Source: Lolium rigidum (taxonomy: Eukaryota; Streptophyta; Magnoliopsida; Poales; Poaceae). Taken from it: a stretch of 64,000 bases of DNA. Of this stretch, positions 1 through 11,845 are shown in pieces. The stretch lies in assembly GCF_022539505.1 (NCBI RefSeq), contig NC_061514.1, forward strand, positions 38,593,769-38,657,768, in the 5' to 3' direction. The notes beneath the pieces are model-generated. The model was not told the DNA's origin, ran no database searches, and was given only the letters and a program-made list of their open reading frames with translations. Every line of letters begins with the position of its first letter. Within the stretch, counting starts at the first letter, position 1. A program made the translations under genes and the position numbers.

Positions 1-1873
1 CTTTCTTCTCGTCGACAGCGCCAGCGCAGCACCATTGATTTCCCTCTAGTACCACTATTATCTCTACCTCTTTGGCACGGGTTGCCGGGATGTAAATTTA
101 ACACTGTGGATGGAGAAGGGAAGATAAGAAATTAGCATCCACTGTTGTGTTGTGGAACATGACAGCAAAAAGCGAAGGCAGGGCAGAAGAAAATCGAGAG
201 GACAACTCGACCGAACGCCAACTGATCTGCCGGTCAGTGGTATGTTACTTTTCCCTGTATAATCTCTACGGAATAATGTATTACTCGGAGTCAAGATATA
301 TAGTATTATCGGAATTTTGCTTGTACCACCGACTGCACTTCAGTTTACCTATCCTACTGAAGTGGTAACCTTTTAATTGTTACAACTGACTGAACTTCCA
401 TTTCAGTTTACCTATCCTACCAATAACTTTATTTGTAAAAGCTTCATACATGAAAAACAATCCAATTGAATTTTAGTTTCACTTTGCTAACCCTACGAAA
501 TTTTGGTTCTAGAGCTTGTTTATCCTACTTAGGTATATCCATTGATTGCAACTACACGCAGAGAGCACAATGGACAAAGATAGAGAACTGGAAGGTTCTA
601 TAAAAAAAATTCCAACCAAACTAAACATATAGTAGATATAGGACATGGCCAACACACTGGGAGGCTCGCCTTGTTGGTTCAGTAGTATAAGATAATGTGT
701 GGTATGAAAATAAAATATGAAACACTAAATAAAGTGAGGAAAATAATCAGCACTAATTATTGCAGTGCCTTAAAGCTAGTTCACATAGAGTAATCGACTA
801 AGCTAATTCATATATGTCTTACAGAACTAACGAAATGTTAAGAATGGATAGAAGGATGGATCCGGTCCAGTTCTTTTGTTAGTGAGATTGTCTATGGAGT
901 AATAATGCATATAAGGAATGGAAATCATAATCCTTCCAAAGAAAAAGAGCAGATATATAATTTCTATTCATTCGGCTGCTGCATATAAGCTCCAGATTTC
1001 TACAACAGACAAAAAATAATGATATTTAGTCAACAAATAATAGCAGATTGTTTGCCTACAATGCATCAGTTAGCTCGCGAGTTTGGCCTCATAAGTCATA
1101 ACAATGGACTAATACAACCTAAATCTTTTTCTCTACACCAGAACAACTGTCTCCCTAGATCTCCAGGTGTCGGCGTTTAACCGAAGCGAAAGTGCAGGAT
1201 AGGAACAAAACATCATCACATATATAAATTAGTATTGGCTCTAGCTATGCACAATCTTACAGTGCATTAGAAAATTATCACAAATTATCTAAGACCATAG
1301 ATAACATGAGCTTATTTGCTTTTCTAGAAATGCACCAAACATCTCTGGACAATGCTTGAATCGTTGAATCGTTTTCTCAGACCAGTGAGAGTATATACCT
1401 CCCCATTCCATGGTCCGTACCTAATCAAAAGCAGGTACTGAGCATAAGAACAAGGGCAAACAGTAGAGCAGGATCCTAAACCCAATAGATAATTTGAAGA
1501 GCATTCAAAACAGTATCTCTACTGCTATTTGAGGTAACAAATATAATTTTGGTGCAATGACACACAAGCGATAGTACCTCATAGTTTGCTGGTGGTTCAA
1601 TGGCCCAATTATCTCAAAATGCTTCATGAAGTACAATTGGTACGGAAAAATGTTAGGATGCATCAATCTAACTCTTAGGACTAAAGTAATAGATACGTGA
1701 CTCAAAAAAGTACCTAGTAGATGTTTCTGCTGGTGTACATGGCATTGTTGACATACAGTCTATGCACATACAAAATACAGAGGGAAATATATGTGCGTAA
1801 GTCTAGATTTACTTCTGAATAAGACATGGTGCTTGAATTTCTGAATAAGCCAAGAGGTTTGTACAAATTAGTA
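1..1873. other. AT-rich non-coding stretch
   Basis: I see no credible gene here. Open frames on both strands are short, lack recognisable domains and have no coding-like composition. The sequence could be introns or flank of a gene lying partly outside the window, but no splice-consistent exon chain is visible. Confidence 0.5.
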
Positions 1874-1976
1874 CTCCCTCCGATTCATATTAATTGACTT
1901 CAATATGAATGTATCTAGAACTAAAATGTGTCTAGATACATCCATATTAGAGTCAATTAATATGAACCGGAGGGAG
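1874..1976. mobile_element. Stowaway-type MITE
   Basis: The element begins CTCCCTCCG and ends CGGAGGGAG. The two outer arms of about 26 bases pair with one mismatch, and most of the 103 bp folds into one long hairpin. It is flanked by TA dinucleotides at 1872-1873 and 1977-1978, the target duplication expected for Tc1/mariner-derived Stowaway elements. It has no coding capacity and would be moved by a mariner transposase in trans. Confidence 0.9.
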
Positions 1977-1978
1977 TA

Positions 1979-2971
1979 TAAGCAATACAATTAAGTTAAA
2001 CAGTACAACTATGATAAAAATAAATAAAGTATCCATGCAATTCTGAAGTACCACTGATTGTTTGAGAAAACTAACAGAGAACAACAACTCAGGGTAATGC
2101 CCTTCCTTTTCTCACCAGGGGTTTCTAACTTCAGTTTAATTGCAATTCATATATAATGTAAAATGGTTTCATTTTTTGTACTAACTTCAGTTCAGCTAGA
2201 AATTTTAAATCACAGTCTTAAGCCAGGGTAAAACACTGAAGTTGCTACCATGAACCAATCAACAAAACGTAAGACAGGAACACTTCCTAAGAGGAAGATA
2301 GCGTGACAAGAGGATACTTACACATAGTAGAGATGCAGCAAGGTACTTAATGCGACAAGAAAGTAGAAGACCCCGGGCTGTTTATGATCCATGGGAAAGA
2401 ATGCGTGATCAAGAAGTAACGGAAGATCATTTTTTTTCTATATAGGGTCCAGAACTCAATGCATATATGACGGTGGCATAGGTGGAAAACCAAGATAGTA
2501 ATAGTGCACTTGCTCTATTTAATAAAGAAAGCCGAATGCATCAATTGATGCAGAGGCTGGGGATACCCCATTTCGAAAAAAAGTGCATTTGCTCTATGCA
2601 ATTAAGTAAAACATCCATGACCCCTAAAAAAAGTAAAATATCCATGAGCAACCATGAATAAATATGTAACATGTACCAAATCACGAATAATAACAATCTG
2701 ACCTACAAAGAAGTATGCAGTAACATAATTCAATAATGAAAGTACAGTTTGACCTGACATATATATGTGCTAATTTCTTCCATCAAAGGAAAATATGTGC
2801 TATTATTTAAACTGGAATGCAAACAAAACACAAGTAGTAATACACAATCATAGAGAAGCTGTTAGAACCATCTTGGGTTCTACCTGACTACCTGAGAATC
2901 CAATATATATGGAACCATTTACAGAAAGCAACGACATAGAGACGTTGTGAAGTACTAACAACTATTTACAT
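1979..2971. other. Non-coding stretch without recognisable features
   Basis: AT-rich sequence with poly(A) and poly(T) runs. No frame has convincing coding features and I recognise no repeat family. Confidence 0.45.
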
Positions 2972-3142
2972 AGCGACTACAAATCTGGTGGTTTGGGATT
3001 CATAATCAGAGATGACCAAGTTACTGCACTGGATGCAGGCGTGGGTAAATTAGAGTGACTTGCTGATGCCCTCCATGCTGAAACTGATTCAACACAACTG
3101 AAGAAGGCAGTTACCAGTGATGACTATGACCTAACTAATTCA
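2972..3142 (+). pseudogene. Decayed RNase H-like (RVT_3) fragment of a retroelement
   Basis: Translation gives a 57-codon stretch resembling the plant RVT_3/RNase H-like domain found at the end of LINEs and in derived host proteins. Recognisable pieces are GGLGFIIRD, then ADALHAETDS, then a TSDDYDL segment, in the family order. An in-frame TGA lies at 3056-3058. The fragment is short, broken and has no start codon, so it is a relic rather than a gene. The host element cannot be identified from this piece. Confidence 0.6.
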
Positions 3143-6100
3143 ATCACATATTGTATTGGAAGACGTGTGGGTTAAATTCGGAGAATCCTATTTCATCATA
3201 AGATGATATTGCATAGGATAGCACATTCTTACAGCTTTAGCAAGCAAATAAGATCTAGTCTTAGAATAAACCCAATAAAGTTATGGCAGAGCACGACATG
3301 CATAAGTAATATAAGAATATATAAGATTTACGATGTCTAGAAAATACTCACTGAAAGCATACATCTAAGGAAGTTCCTTCGCTGAAAGGGAGCTATTCAA
3401 AGACGTATTAGATTTTGGGTGCAGTCTCATAAAAAACCAGTTAGATGCAAATGCCAATGCATAAGAGAACATATATCCTAATAAACCATAAACCAACAGA
3501 TCAATAGTAACCCTAAATGATAGCGCTGCACTAATTACAGAGCAAGTAGAAAATGAACTTAACATAAAATGAATTTAGGAACTTGTTGTTCAAAATGGTA
3601 AATAGTAACGACGGTGAGTATATGAATCAACAAATGCTTCAAGGATTTGGTTCTTCTATGAATCTGGTCATCAAACTCCAAATAAATATCAATCAGGGAT
3701 TCATAGGGTACGCCTTGTATATGAATCAGGATAATGGGCATGCTACTTGCAACATAGTAGAGATTACCGAGATATCTAGTTGTACTCTAATTATGCAAGA
3801 AGCTGAACTGACCGCAACCTGAACATTTTATAACATCAGTATGCCTGAGTTACCAGGAATTAGCAAGAAGCATCTAACCGTGAACGCAGCAAGTCTACTC
3901 AGAAAGTCAGATGATAGGATAAGGTGGAGGGTATAGACTTGGTAGCTTTGTTGAATCCTACCATAATAGTAAATGTCGAAGAAATCCAGTCGCAGCAGAA
4001 AATTCAGAAAACAGAAGGAGCAAATCTAGGAAATCAACACACTACCAACCATACATGAAAACAAATCTAAGAATATTTACTGGTAGCTAACACAAATCAT
4101 TGGCCTTACAGTTATAAGGAAATAAACAGTGACCGTTTATTGGTAGCTAACACAGATCATTGGCAGGTCAAATCACCATGTTAAACTTTCCAGAAACATA
4201 GCTCTTATGCACAAACGGTTAGAAATTATTAATTAGTAAGCTAACTTCGCACATGAACTTTACCAGAAACAGTTAGAAACTTTCCAGAATCTTCTTCACT
4301 AAATCAGCAACACACGTCCGCTGATCCCTATGGTTGCACTACCACCTCCCCCCAACCGTCAGTCCTCACCACATCAATATGCATCCTCCCTGATCTGCCA
4401 TTCTCTTCAGCACTGCAATAAAACCAGTGTGCAAAGATTTGAAATAATCACAGCTCGTACACCAAAACCCCTGAAATCTTCTACTAAACACAGTGTGCAA
4501 ACCAATTCTATAAAATGAGAAATATATATGAGATGACTTCTTTGTTACCAAAAATAATGGCAGACGATTTATGAGCATACTGAAATTTATATGTACGCAG
4601 GTAGAAGTAAGAAGTCTAAGAATTTGAAAATAAAGATATGAACTAATAAAGAAGAAATCAATTATCAGTACCTTCTAAAAAATTGTTATTAGTAAAAGAA
4701 ACCAGCCTACTGGAAAATATATTGTCTGATTTTTCTAAATAGCCCGTGATTCAGAAGCAAAACAGAAATCTGTCTATATCCATATGCCAGTAGAAGTGAC
4801 ATGCCTGAAGCACACCGCAACCTGAAGTGCTACTTTTTATACTATAATCACATAAGAAAGCTATAAGAACAAAACACCTCTACGTAATATATTGTCAATC
4901 CCAACATGTTTTATAGCTCAATTCCATTATTAGGTTGCTCTGCTGTATGCACGAAAGTGGGGGAAAACACGCTATCAATCCTTCTGCACCAAGCATTGTT
5001 GAGGCCACAACCTTCAGAACATCTAATTCAAGAGCAGATGCTTACCCTCAAACAGAACACGGTATGAATCAATGGCTTCTCTCCTATGCATTGTTTGCTT
5101 GCCTGTCTTCTGTGAATCTAAACAGATTTTAGAAAGTTGACTTCAAATCTTAAAAATTAGTCTAGAAATTAACCCTAGGAATAAGATGGAAAGTAAAAAT
5201 CAACAAAAGTTAGTCCAATAACCAATGGTAGATGTGTTGACGTGTACATACATCTGTACAAATCCAAAACCATAATGAAGAAAAATAAAACAGCCACAAC
5301 TTGACGTGTACATACAGTAGCTGTCTTAAACCTCCATCTATTCAGTCAAAAAGTGAAGTAGACAAAAGAGGAGAATTTTTTGGAAACGCTATTGAATAAA
5401 TACTCAAGCTACCTGAATACAGAAACAATGCCAACAATTACTATGGATTGTTTAGTGTTAAAACTTGAAATACTGGAAATACACTCAAATTACTCTGTAT
5501 GCAGAAATCAAAACCATACATCAAATAAGAGATGTGGTAATAATTGCTCATTTCCTTCCTAGTCGATCTCCTCTTCCATCACCTGCAGTAATTCCTACAA
5601 GATGCGAAATGTTTTTCTTTAGCCATTTCATAGCAGGTTATGTACATAAGACCAAATTAAAGCATCAGATGCACTTGAAGTTGCACTACCAATATCAAAT
5701 ACCTTTTAGCTCAAATATTTTACACTGAGGATCTTTTCAAAGAAAAATAAACATAGTGCTAATAGTTATATACCAGAGTAATGTTTAATGTGGTCGCTGA
5801 TGTTGCTCTAGGTCTCTCCTTTCAAGCCATCCAACCATTGAAAATGAGGAAACCATCCACATACCATCTCTTGAGGTATATACACCAGCACTTGAACATG
5901 CATGTTGTATATGCAACCAACGGACAGAGCAACACCTACAGCAAGAACACAGCAAGGTCACACAATAAACTGTCAAGAAAATACAAAAGTGAGAAGTCAA
6001 GAAAACATGAAGAATTGGACATCCGTAACTGAGAAGCGCAATCCATCAGAAGCTCACCACATTCAACATCATATCTTGCGGCACCCAACCCATATTTTCT

Positions 6101-6619
6101 CGCCGACCCCGGGCAAACGCGTTGCCAGCTGAAGTATTCTGCCCATCACACCTCTCGATGACTGTAATCCAAGGAACCAAGCCACATTGCTTATGAGAGC
6201 CACCTCATCTTCAACAAAGAACCTAGCAAAAATAATTCTAGCTGTATTACACCGCTCAAAATTCTTATTGCTGCCCTTGCTGGCCAAGCTATTGATCGGT
6301 CCCCAAAGGCACAAGAAAATTGCAGGAGCTGAAAATACCCCCTACTTACCTTACCAGATCTAGACCACACAAAAAAACAAAAAAAAAATCACTTTTTCTA
6401 CATAAATCAACTACAAAGAAAACTGATGCATATATGTATCCATGCCACATAAACACATACAACCTATTAAGCTTTACTAACTATTTCTCCATCTTTCTTG
6501 GTAAAAAGAGACAATCAATTTTTTGCAGCAACCTACAGAATCCAGTATTTCTAGATCCATGGATGTGCAAACATCATGGAGTAAAATTGCTCACGCAGAA
6601 GTAAGGAACCATGCCAAGC
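3143..6619. other. AT-rich stretch with no supported gene
   Basis: Several short open frames occur on both strands, for example 6069-6314 on the minus strand, but none matches a family I know or links into a splice-consistent series. The stretch may be intronic to a gene whose GC-rich end is at 6620-7260, but I cannot demonstrate this. Confidence 0.4.
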
Positions 6620-7260
6620 GAGCTAGGGTAGGGTAGGAAGAAACCAGAAGGGAGAGCTTAAATGGAAATGCCACCAAGGATGAGAGGGACGAGGTGGCAT
6701 CTTGCTTGGTAGAGGACGAGGGTGGAGGGTCGCTGGCGCCCTGAACCTTGGCCGCCGGGAGTTACCTCCCACGGTTATCTCCTCCGGCCAGCCACGACGC
6801 CCCATCGCGGGCACTACCTATTCCTCCTCTGCCTCGTCTACTTTACTACAACAGAAAAACAAAGAGAGAGAGAGAGAGAGATGGACCTGCGAGTGGAGGT
6901 GGCGGGGCGTGGCAATCCCCATGGATGCATGCCTGCAGGAGAGGGCCGACGGACTGGCGACCGTGCTCTCCCATCTCACCGGCGAGCGCATCAAGGTCAG
7001 TGCAGAAGGGGCTCAGCAGCGGAGCTCGGATGGTCGATCCCTTGCGTGCAGCTCCAGGGGGAGCGGCGGTGGTGGTCCAAGCTCCTTCTCCTTGCGAGGA
7101 CGAGCGTCGCGAAGGAGACGGCAGGGGCTTGGTGGCTGAGCCGGCGGAGATTGGCGAGAGGAGGAGAAGGAGGGGATTGGGGACGCGGCGGCTGCAGCGA
7201 TTGGGGATGAGATTTGCTAGGATTTGTCTAGGGCACTGCCTTTTTTTTGTCTCACGCCGG
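6620..7260. other. GC-rich island, possible 5' end of an unrecognised gene
   Basis: Base composition changes sharply to GC-rich, as at the start of many grass genes. On the plus strand an ATG at 6921 opens a short frame, starting MDACLQERADGLATVLSHL, that runs into GTCAGT, a plausible splice donor at 6995-7000. On the minus strand the same island reads as a C/T-rich leader, like a 5' untranslated region. The two readings conflict and no downstream exon is evident on either strand. Confidence 0.3.
6863..6881. repeat. (AG)n microsatellite
   Basis: About nine perfect AG units. On the minus strand this is a CT tract, common in plant 5' leaders, which slightly favours a minus-strand gene start in this island. 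Confidence 0.85.
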
Positions 7261-7404
7261 CGTGCAAGTCCAATCTCACAACAACACGTGGACCAAGCGG
7301 TAAAGGAGAAGCGAGGCGGACGCGCAGATTTTCCTCGACAAGTGGCTAACGTGGATGCGCTGTGAGAGCCCCATGGGTGTGCAACAATTATACCTTTAGA
7401 TGTA

Positions 7405-7486
7405 CTCCCTTTGGTCTCTTTTAGTTGACTCAGATTTAGTATAACTTTATACTAAATTTAAGTCAACTAAAAAGGACCTGAGGAAG
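7405..7486. mobile_element. Short Stowaway-type MITE
   Basis: The 82-bp hairpin starts CTCCCTTTGG and ends in a diverged complementary arm. Both arms share the inner word AGTTGACT or its complement. TA dinucleotides flank it at 7403-7404 and 7487-7488. It lies about 260 bp upstream of the ATL gene and could overlap its promoter. Confidence 0.8.
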
Positions 7487-7737
7487 TATAGATACATTCA
7501 AACACGCGATTTTATGTATAGATCCGAACCTGTAACTAATATGGAGCAGAGGAATATGTCATATGCATTACCTATTGATCGGACCAATTTGGCAAATTGT
7601 TTTCTTTCGACTGAATAAAAGCAACCCAAATTCCGAAAGCATTTTTTTTCAAAAAAGAATAGTCCGTTCAAAGATAGCTTGCTCTATTTTTAAGCCCCAC
7701 GACGTCCACCTCCGTTGCGCCCCGAACACGCGCCAGC

Positions 7738-7776
7738 ATGACCAAACAAGATGACCCCGTCGTCGCCGGCCGGTAA
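7738..7776 (+). promoter_or_regulatory. Upstream ORF overlapping the ATL start codon
   Basis: An ATG at 7738, thirteen bases before the ATL start codon, opens a 12-codon frame ending at TAA 7774-7776. It is out of frame with the ATL gene and overlaps its first nine codons. If the transcript includes this ATG, scanning ribosomes must bypass it to reach the ATL start, so it could lower translation. The transcription start is not known from sequence. Confidence 0.4.
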
Positions 7777-8302
7777 CGCTGCCGACAACGCGCCGCCGCC
7801 CCCGCTAGCCGTAGACGTGATCGTGGGCGTGCTCACGGGCGTCCTCCTGGCGCTGTTCCTCTTCCTCATCTACGCCAAGCACTGCAAGCACCGCGGTCCA
7901 GGCGGCGCCCGTGGCGCGCGCGGCCGGCTGCAGGGCCTGGGGTTCGCGGCGTCGTCGACGTGCGACCGGTGCCGCTCCGGCCTGAGCCTGTCCGTGGTCG
8001 ACGCGCTGCCCGCGGTCAGGTTCGGGGACATGGGCGGCGCGGCGGCGGAGGCGCAGCCGGAGTGCGCGGTGTGCCTGGGCGCGTTCGACGCGGCCGCCGA
8101 CGAGCTGCTCCGGGTGCTGCCCAAGTGCCGGCACGCGTTCCACGCGGACTGCGTCGACACGTGGCTGGAGGCGCACTCGACGTGCCCCGTCTGCCGCCGC
8201 CGCGTCGGCAAGGAGGACGCCTTCGCCGTCATCCCCGAGATGGACGCCGGCTACCCGGGCGGCGAGACGGAGATGCAGATCGTGGTACACCGACCGGCGT
8301 GA
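7751..8302 (+). CDS. ATL-family RING-H2 E3 ubiquitin ligase
   Basis: The 183-residue protein has the layout of the plant ATL family: a short N-terminus, one membrane segment (about residues 20-41), a basic stretch, a GLD-like region ([12 protein letters not shown], residues 76-87) and a RING-H2 finger. The zinc ligands are all present: C105, C108, C126, H128, H131, C134, C145 and C148, with W138 and the P before C148 as expected for E2 binding. ATL proteins are membrane-anchored E3 ligases that transfer ubiquitin from an E2 to a target, often in defence or stress signalling; the target here is unknown. The single uninterrupted exon is typical of the family. The GLD motif is degenerate (GLS). 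An AATAAT at 8610-8615 may serve in polyadenylation. The exact subfamily cannot be assigned by eye. Confidence 0.9.
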   Translation: MTPSSPAGNAADNAPPPPLAVDVIVGVLTGVLLALFLFLIYAKHCKHRGPGGARGARGRLQGLGFAASSTCDRCRSGLSLSVVDALPAVRFGDMGGAAAEAQPECAVCLGAFDAAADELLRVLPKCRHAFHADCVDTWLEAHSTCPVCRRRVGKEDAFAVIPEMDAGYPGGETEMQIVVHRPA

Positions 8303-9747
8303 CCGGCCGAGGGAGCGTTGTTGGACGGATGATGGCCTTCCGGTTCACGAGGCTCCGGCTGCTACGCCACCGTCGGTCGTCACGGCGCGGTCTAGCTGGA
8401 CCGCAATTCATCCATCGTTACATGATCTTGCTTCGTTGCACGCGCGGGAAGTCGCCGGCCGGAGGGAGCGGGCATTTTGATAGATTGGCGCACGTTCGCC
8501 GGCCGCCGGAATGTACAACACATGTGTGTATAGTTAGGCGTGCGTGTGCGTGGCGCACCGGTAGAAAACATGGTTCCTCATCTTGTACATGTCCATGTAG
8601 TTAAGTAACAATAATGGGGCGAAAAGGTGTGCAAAATTCAGATGGCCAACGGGGAAAGGTTGGTGACCCGTAAAACCGTCCGATCGACTACCTAGGGTAG
8701 ATCTCGGCCGTCCCGTCTTTTGCACCTGCGTAGCAAAATAATGCATTGTTGATTTCTTTTAGGAAGATGTTACAATTTTGCAGGAAAGTTTCACAACATT
8801 TCCAAAATTGGTAATGCAACAAAAAATGGTTATGCAACAAATTACCGCTGCAAAAGCTGTCGGTCGAACCATACCACCACAGATGAACCAGAATCGTCGC
8901 AACATCCTGCTTGTGCATTTGTAGCAAACAAACATGTGTTTTAGTATTTTAATTTCATGTATGTAGCATAAAAAACCCGTTAAAAAGCGAACTTGTAGGA
9001 GACGCCTAAAATCGTCACATGGTCTCACGTGTGCGTTTGCAACAAAACACATGCAATTTAGACACATATATGAAAAATCAAAAATCTGCAAAAAGAAATT
9101 TGTGCTGGAACAACGCCCTCACTGGATTGGGCTCGCTGGGACTTAGATCGAGCGACCTGAACGCGTTCATGTTGGAACCCCATCTTCTCGAACTCAAAGT
9201 ACGCTGGAAAGCCCGATCCACCCAATTACACACATGCCTCAAAATGGCCTGTGGCTGTCTCTGTCCCCCCTTCTTCTGCAATAGCTTAACCACACTTGCC
9301 ATATGGTGATTGAGCGACTCTGTTTCTGTACCTGCTGCTGTGGTTGCGGACAAGGAGACTCGACTGCAAAGAAGAGGCTAGGGAAGTCTAAGCAGCAAGC
9401 AAGCGAAATGTACGATGACTCGTCTTCATCTTCTGTCTCTGTTGTACTCCTCCTCCTGATTACTACAGATTTGGCCCAACTCCCCGCAAAAAAAAATGAT
9501 TACTAGAGATTATATATTCGAAATAATTTGTGTTTGGTGGCGCCAATCTATTTTGGGTTGATGTGGCGGCCTCCTGCAAGACGTGGAGGTCTTGGGTCTT
9601 CTCGCGCGCTGCCGAGGTGTGGTTCCTGTCCCGATCATGTCGATCCAGAGAGCAGGCGCGCCATCTCCGTCCTCCTACGATCTTCTCACACGCACTCAAA
9701 TGCCCCAACTGGAATTCCGCGCCAACTTTGTCCATTGCCCGCGCACC
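8303..9747. other. Intergenic stretch between ATL and HIPP genes
   Basis: The first 300 bases or so are probably the ATL 3' untranslated region. From about 8750 to 9100 the words GCAACAAA and TGCAAC recur, suggesting an old unrecognised repeat with no visible ends. No gene is supported. The last 200 bases should contain the HIPP promoter. Confidence 0.5.
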
Positions 9748-9755
9748 TATATATA
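9748..9755 (+). promoter_or_regulatory. TATA box of the HIPP gene
   Basis: TATATATA stands 69 bases before the HIPP ATG, after a GC-containing stretch and followed by a C/T-rich leader. The spacing fits a transcription start near 9780 and a 5' leader of about 45 bases. Confidence 0.65.
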
Positions 9756-9823
9756 CATATCTCCTCTTTCGTCTCGTCTCGTCTTATTTCACAGCTTGAT
9801 CACTTGCAACGAACTGAGTGGTG

Positions 9824-10303
9824 ATGGGTATCCTGGACGCTCTGTCGGAGACGGGCTGGTTCCCGACGCTGCGTAGGCATCGCTACATAAAGAAGCGGCC
9901 GCAGCTGCAGACCGTGAAGATGAAGGTCCGGATGGACTGCGAGGGCTGCGAGCGCCGGGTCCGGAACGCCGTCCGCCACCTCAAGGGCGTCACCGCCGTC
10001 GAGCTGCTCCCCAAGCAGAACAAGGTGACGGTGACGGGCTACATCGCCGACCCCGGCAAGGTCATGCGGCGGGTGGCGCGCAAGACCGGGAAGCGGGTGG
10101 AGGCGTGGCCGTACGCGCCCTACGACGCCGTGCCGCACCCCTACGTGCCCGGCGCCTACGACAAGAAGGCGCCCCCCGGCTACGTCAGGAACGTCGTGGC
10201 GGATCCCGACGCCGCGCCGCGGGCGCTCGCGTCGCCCACGGAGGTAGGGTACACGGAGGCCTTCTCCGACGACAACCCGAACGCGGCGTGCACCATCATG
10301 TAG
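9824..10303 (+). CDS. Heavy-metal-associated isoprenylated plant protein (HIPP)
   Basis: The 159-residue protein starts MGILDALSE, the usual HIPP opening. The frame is open two codons further upstream, but only from GTG, so the ATG at 9824 is the start. An HMA (ferredoxin-like, copper-chaperone type) domain spans about residues 28-92 with the metal-binding motif MDCEGCE; the cysteines are C39 and C42. A variable proline- and tyrosine-containing tail follows. The protein ends CTIM, a CaaX box (C156) expected to be prenylated and to attach the protein to membranes. HIPPs bind divalent metals and act in metal homeostasis, stress responses and transcription-factor interaction. The single exon is continuous, whereas several HIPP genes of other plants contain introns. 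Substrate metal and partners are unknown. Confidence 0.92.
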   Translation: MGILDALSETGWFPTLRRHRYIKKRPQLQTVKMKVRMDCEGCERRVRNAVRHLKGVTAVELLPKQNKVTVTGYIADPGKVMRRVARKTGKRVEAWPYAPYDAVPHPYVPGAYDKKAPPGYVRNVVADPDAAPRALASPTEVGYTEAFSDDNPNAACTIM

Positions 10304-10692
10304 ATAACCGTCTTCCACAGAGAAATGAGATTCGGCCGTCGAGGATATACAGTGCAGGTTGCTACCGTTGAATTTGCACCGTTTGCTGCCTCACGACTTG
10401 GGACGGAGGGAGCATATAGCTTGAAACTGAACGAATAGTGATATCGTGCACGCCGGAAAAGCCACTTTCATCTAGCAGTCGTGTAAAACTACTTTTGTAC
10501 AGCTCCATCTAGTGAGCGAACCTGTAGATTATTGTACTTGAAGGTTGTGGTTTCATGTGAACAGAGTACTATATATGTTACTCCACCCTCTTACTTAGTG
10601 CAACTTTACACTAAATCAACAGTAACTAATTAAATTCATTTTCCCCCAATGAATTGGGTAGTGTAAATTAATGGTACAAATTGTGATGCTCC
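10304..10692. other. HIPP 3' flank
   Basis: Probable 3' untranslated region and flank. At about 10403-10412 the word GGACGGAGGGAG resembles one end of a Stowaway MITE, but I cannot find its partner. No gene is seen. Confidence 0.45.
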
Positions 10693-10726
10693 ATACACTA
10701 GTACAAAAACGGCTAAAAGATTTGAC

Positions 10727-10921
10727 CTTTAGTACCGGTTTTTTTAAGAACCGGTACTAAAGGCTGCATTAGTACCGGTTTAACTGCCTAGGTCGCCGAG
10801 AAATTTTAATACATGTTCGTGTTACGAACCGGTACGAAAGGGTTTGACGCCAAATTTGAGATGGAGGTGGGACCAGCGCTGCACCTTTAGTACCGGTTCA
10901 TATAAAGAACCGGTACTAAAG
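10727..10921. repeat. CACTA left subterminal repeats
   Basis: The motif TTTAGTACCGGTT and its complement recur as short hairpin pairs, at about 10729-10762 and 10887-10921, with a single copy near 10770. In CACTA elements such subterminal repeats bind the regulatory protein (TNPA-like) that brings the two ends together. The pairs here are hairpin-forming with short loops. Confidence 0.8.
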
Positions 10922-11274
10922 GGTCTCCTAGCCTATTTCTTCACCCGAGCCACCGAGCCAGCTCCATTTTTCCTTCTCTCTCACATTTCCAAATATTTTT
11001 CACCTCTCACACTCCAACAAATCTCCATTTTTCTCCACCATTTTGTCAAGATTGACGGCACCCATCTATCCAAGGGTTAGCAATATCATCATTTCTTCCG
11101 GCGTTCTTAATTTAGCTCATTTATTTGCTAGTTTAACTCGTATCATTTTTCTAGTGCTAGCAAGGTGTTCGATGAAACGCCGAAGTTAGGGATTTCATTC
11201 TTTTTATATGCAATTTGAGCTCAAATTAAAGTATAATTTGTTGGTTTTAGTATCGTCCTCGTCCTCACCGCCAT

Positions 11275-11832
11275 TGTCGTTGCCTAATCGACGGTACCTC
11301 GGAGGAGGGATCCTCACGAGGGGAGAAGAAGTAGGGGCCATAGGGCGGAGTGCACACGGGACGGTGGTACGCGAGTTACCCAGCTTCGGAACACCTGCAC
11401 GATGATAGGGCCTACTGCTGCTTGTCTGGAATTATCTGGGCGCTTTCGCGTTGTTACAATGAGTTGTGGTTGTGCCTCTAGGGCTCCCGGGATCCGGCTT
11501 ATAAAGGCGCACGGATCTAGGGTTTACATGGAGAGTCCTAGCCGGAATACAAGTTGCCTAACTACGGTACAATATCTTGCCGTGTACGTCAAGGATCCGC
11601 CTTCCTCTAAGTACGTGCTGGATCCGAATACTTCATGGGCCGTCACGGATCCGGCTTCCTTCGTAGGTCGGTTGAGATCCGGCTTCCTGTTCCTGAGCTG
11701 GACTTCATCCTTCAGGATCTACAGCAACTGGGCCGCCCGATGGGCCACATGCCTCACCACCATCTATGGGCCACCCGGGCTTGCCGGATCTAGGCCATGC
11801 CATTGATATACCCATAAAGTATACCCACAACA
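11275..11832 (-). repeat. Gypsy-1 3' LTR
   Basis: The 558-bp repeat reads TGTCGTTGCC at its left and ends ACCCACAACA. It matches 17771-18330 along its length with few differences, indicating a fairly recent insertion. TTTATAAG on the minus strand near 11500 may be the LTR TATA box. Confidence 0.92.
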
Positions 11833-11845
11833 GTAGCCCCCGAAG
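11833..11845 (-). promoter_or_regulatory. Gypsy-1 polypurine tract
   Basis: On the minus strand this reads ACTTCGGGGGCTAC directly before the LTR start TGTTGTGG. This is where plus-strand DNA synthesis would be primed. Gypsy-2 has a near-identical tract at 40307-40318. Confidence 0.75.

Noticed and set aside
6069..6314. Minus-strand 81-codon frame that might be an exon
   Set aside because: No recognisable domain, no matching splice partners and AT-rich surroundings; not supportable as a gene.
7805..8604. Long minus- and plus-strand frames over the ATL gene
   Set aside because: They are shadows caused by high GC in third positions; none has a domain, whereas the chosen frame has all RING ligands.
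9818..9823. Two extra codons before the HIPP start
   Set aside because: They begin with GTG, which is not a normal plant start; the ATG at 9824 gives the family's MG start.
10397..10590. Possible third Stowaway MITE after HIPP
   Set aside because: A GGAGGGAG end is present, but no complementary CTCCCTCC arm at a suitable distance and no TA pair.
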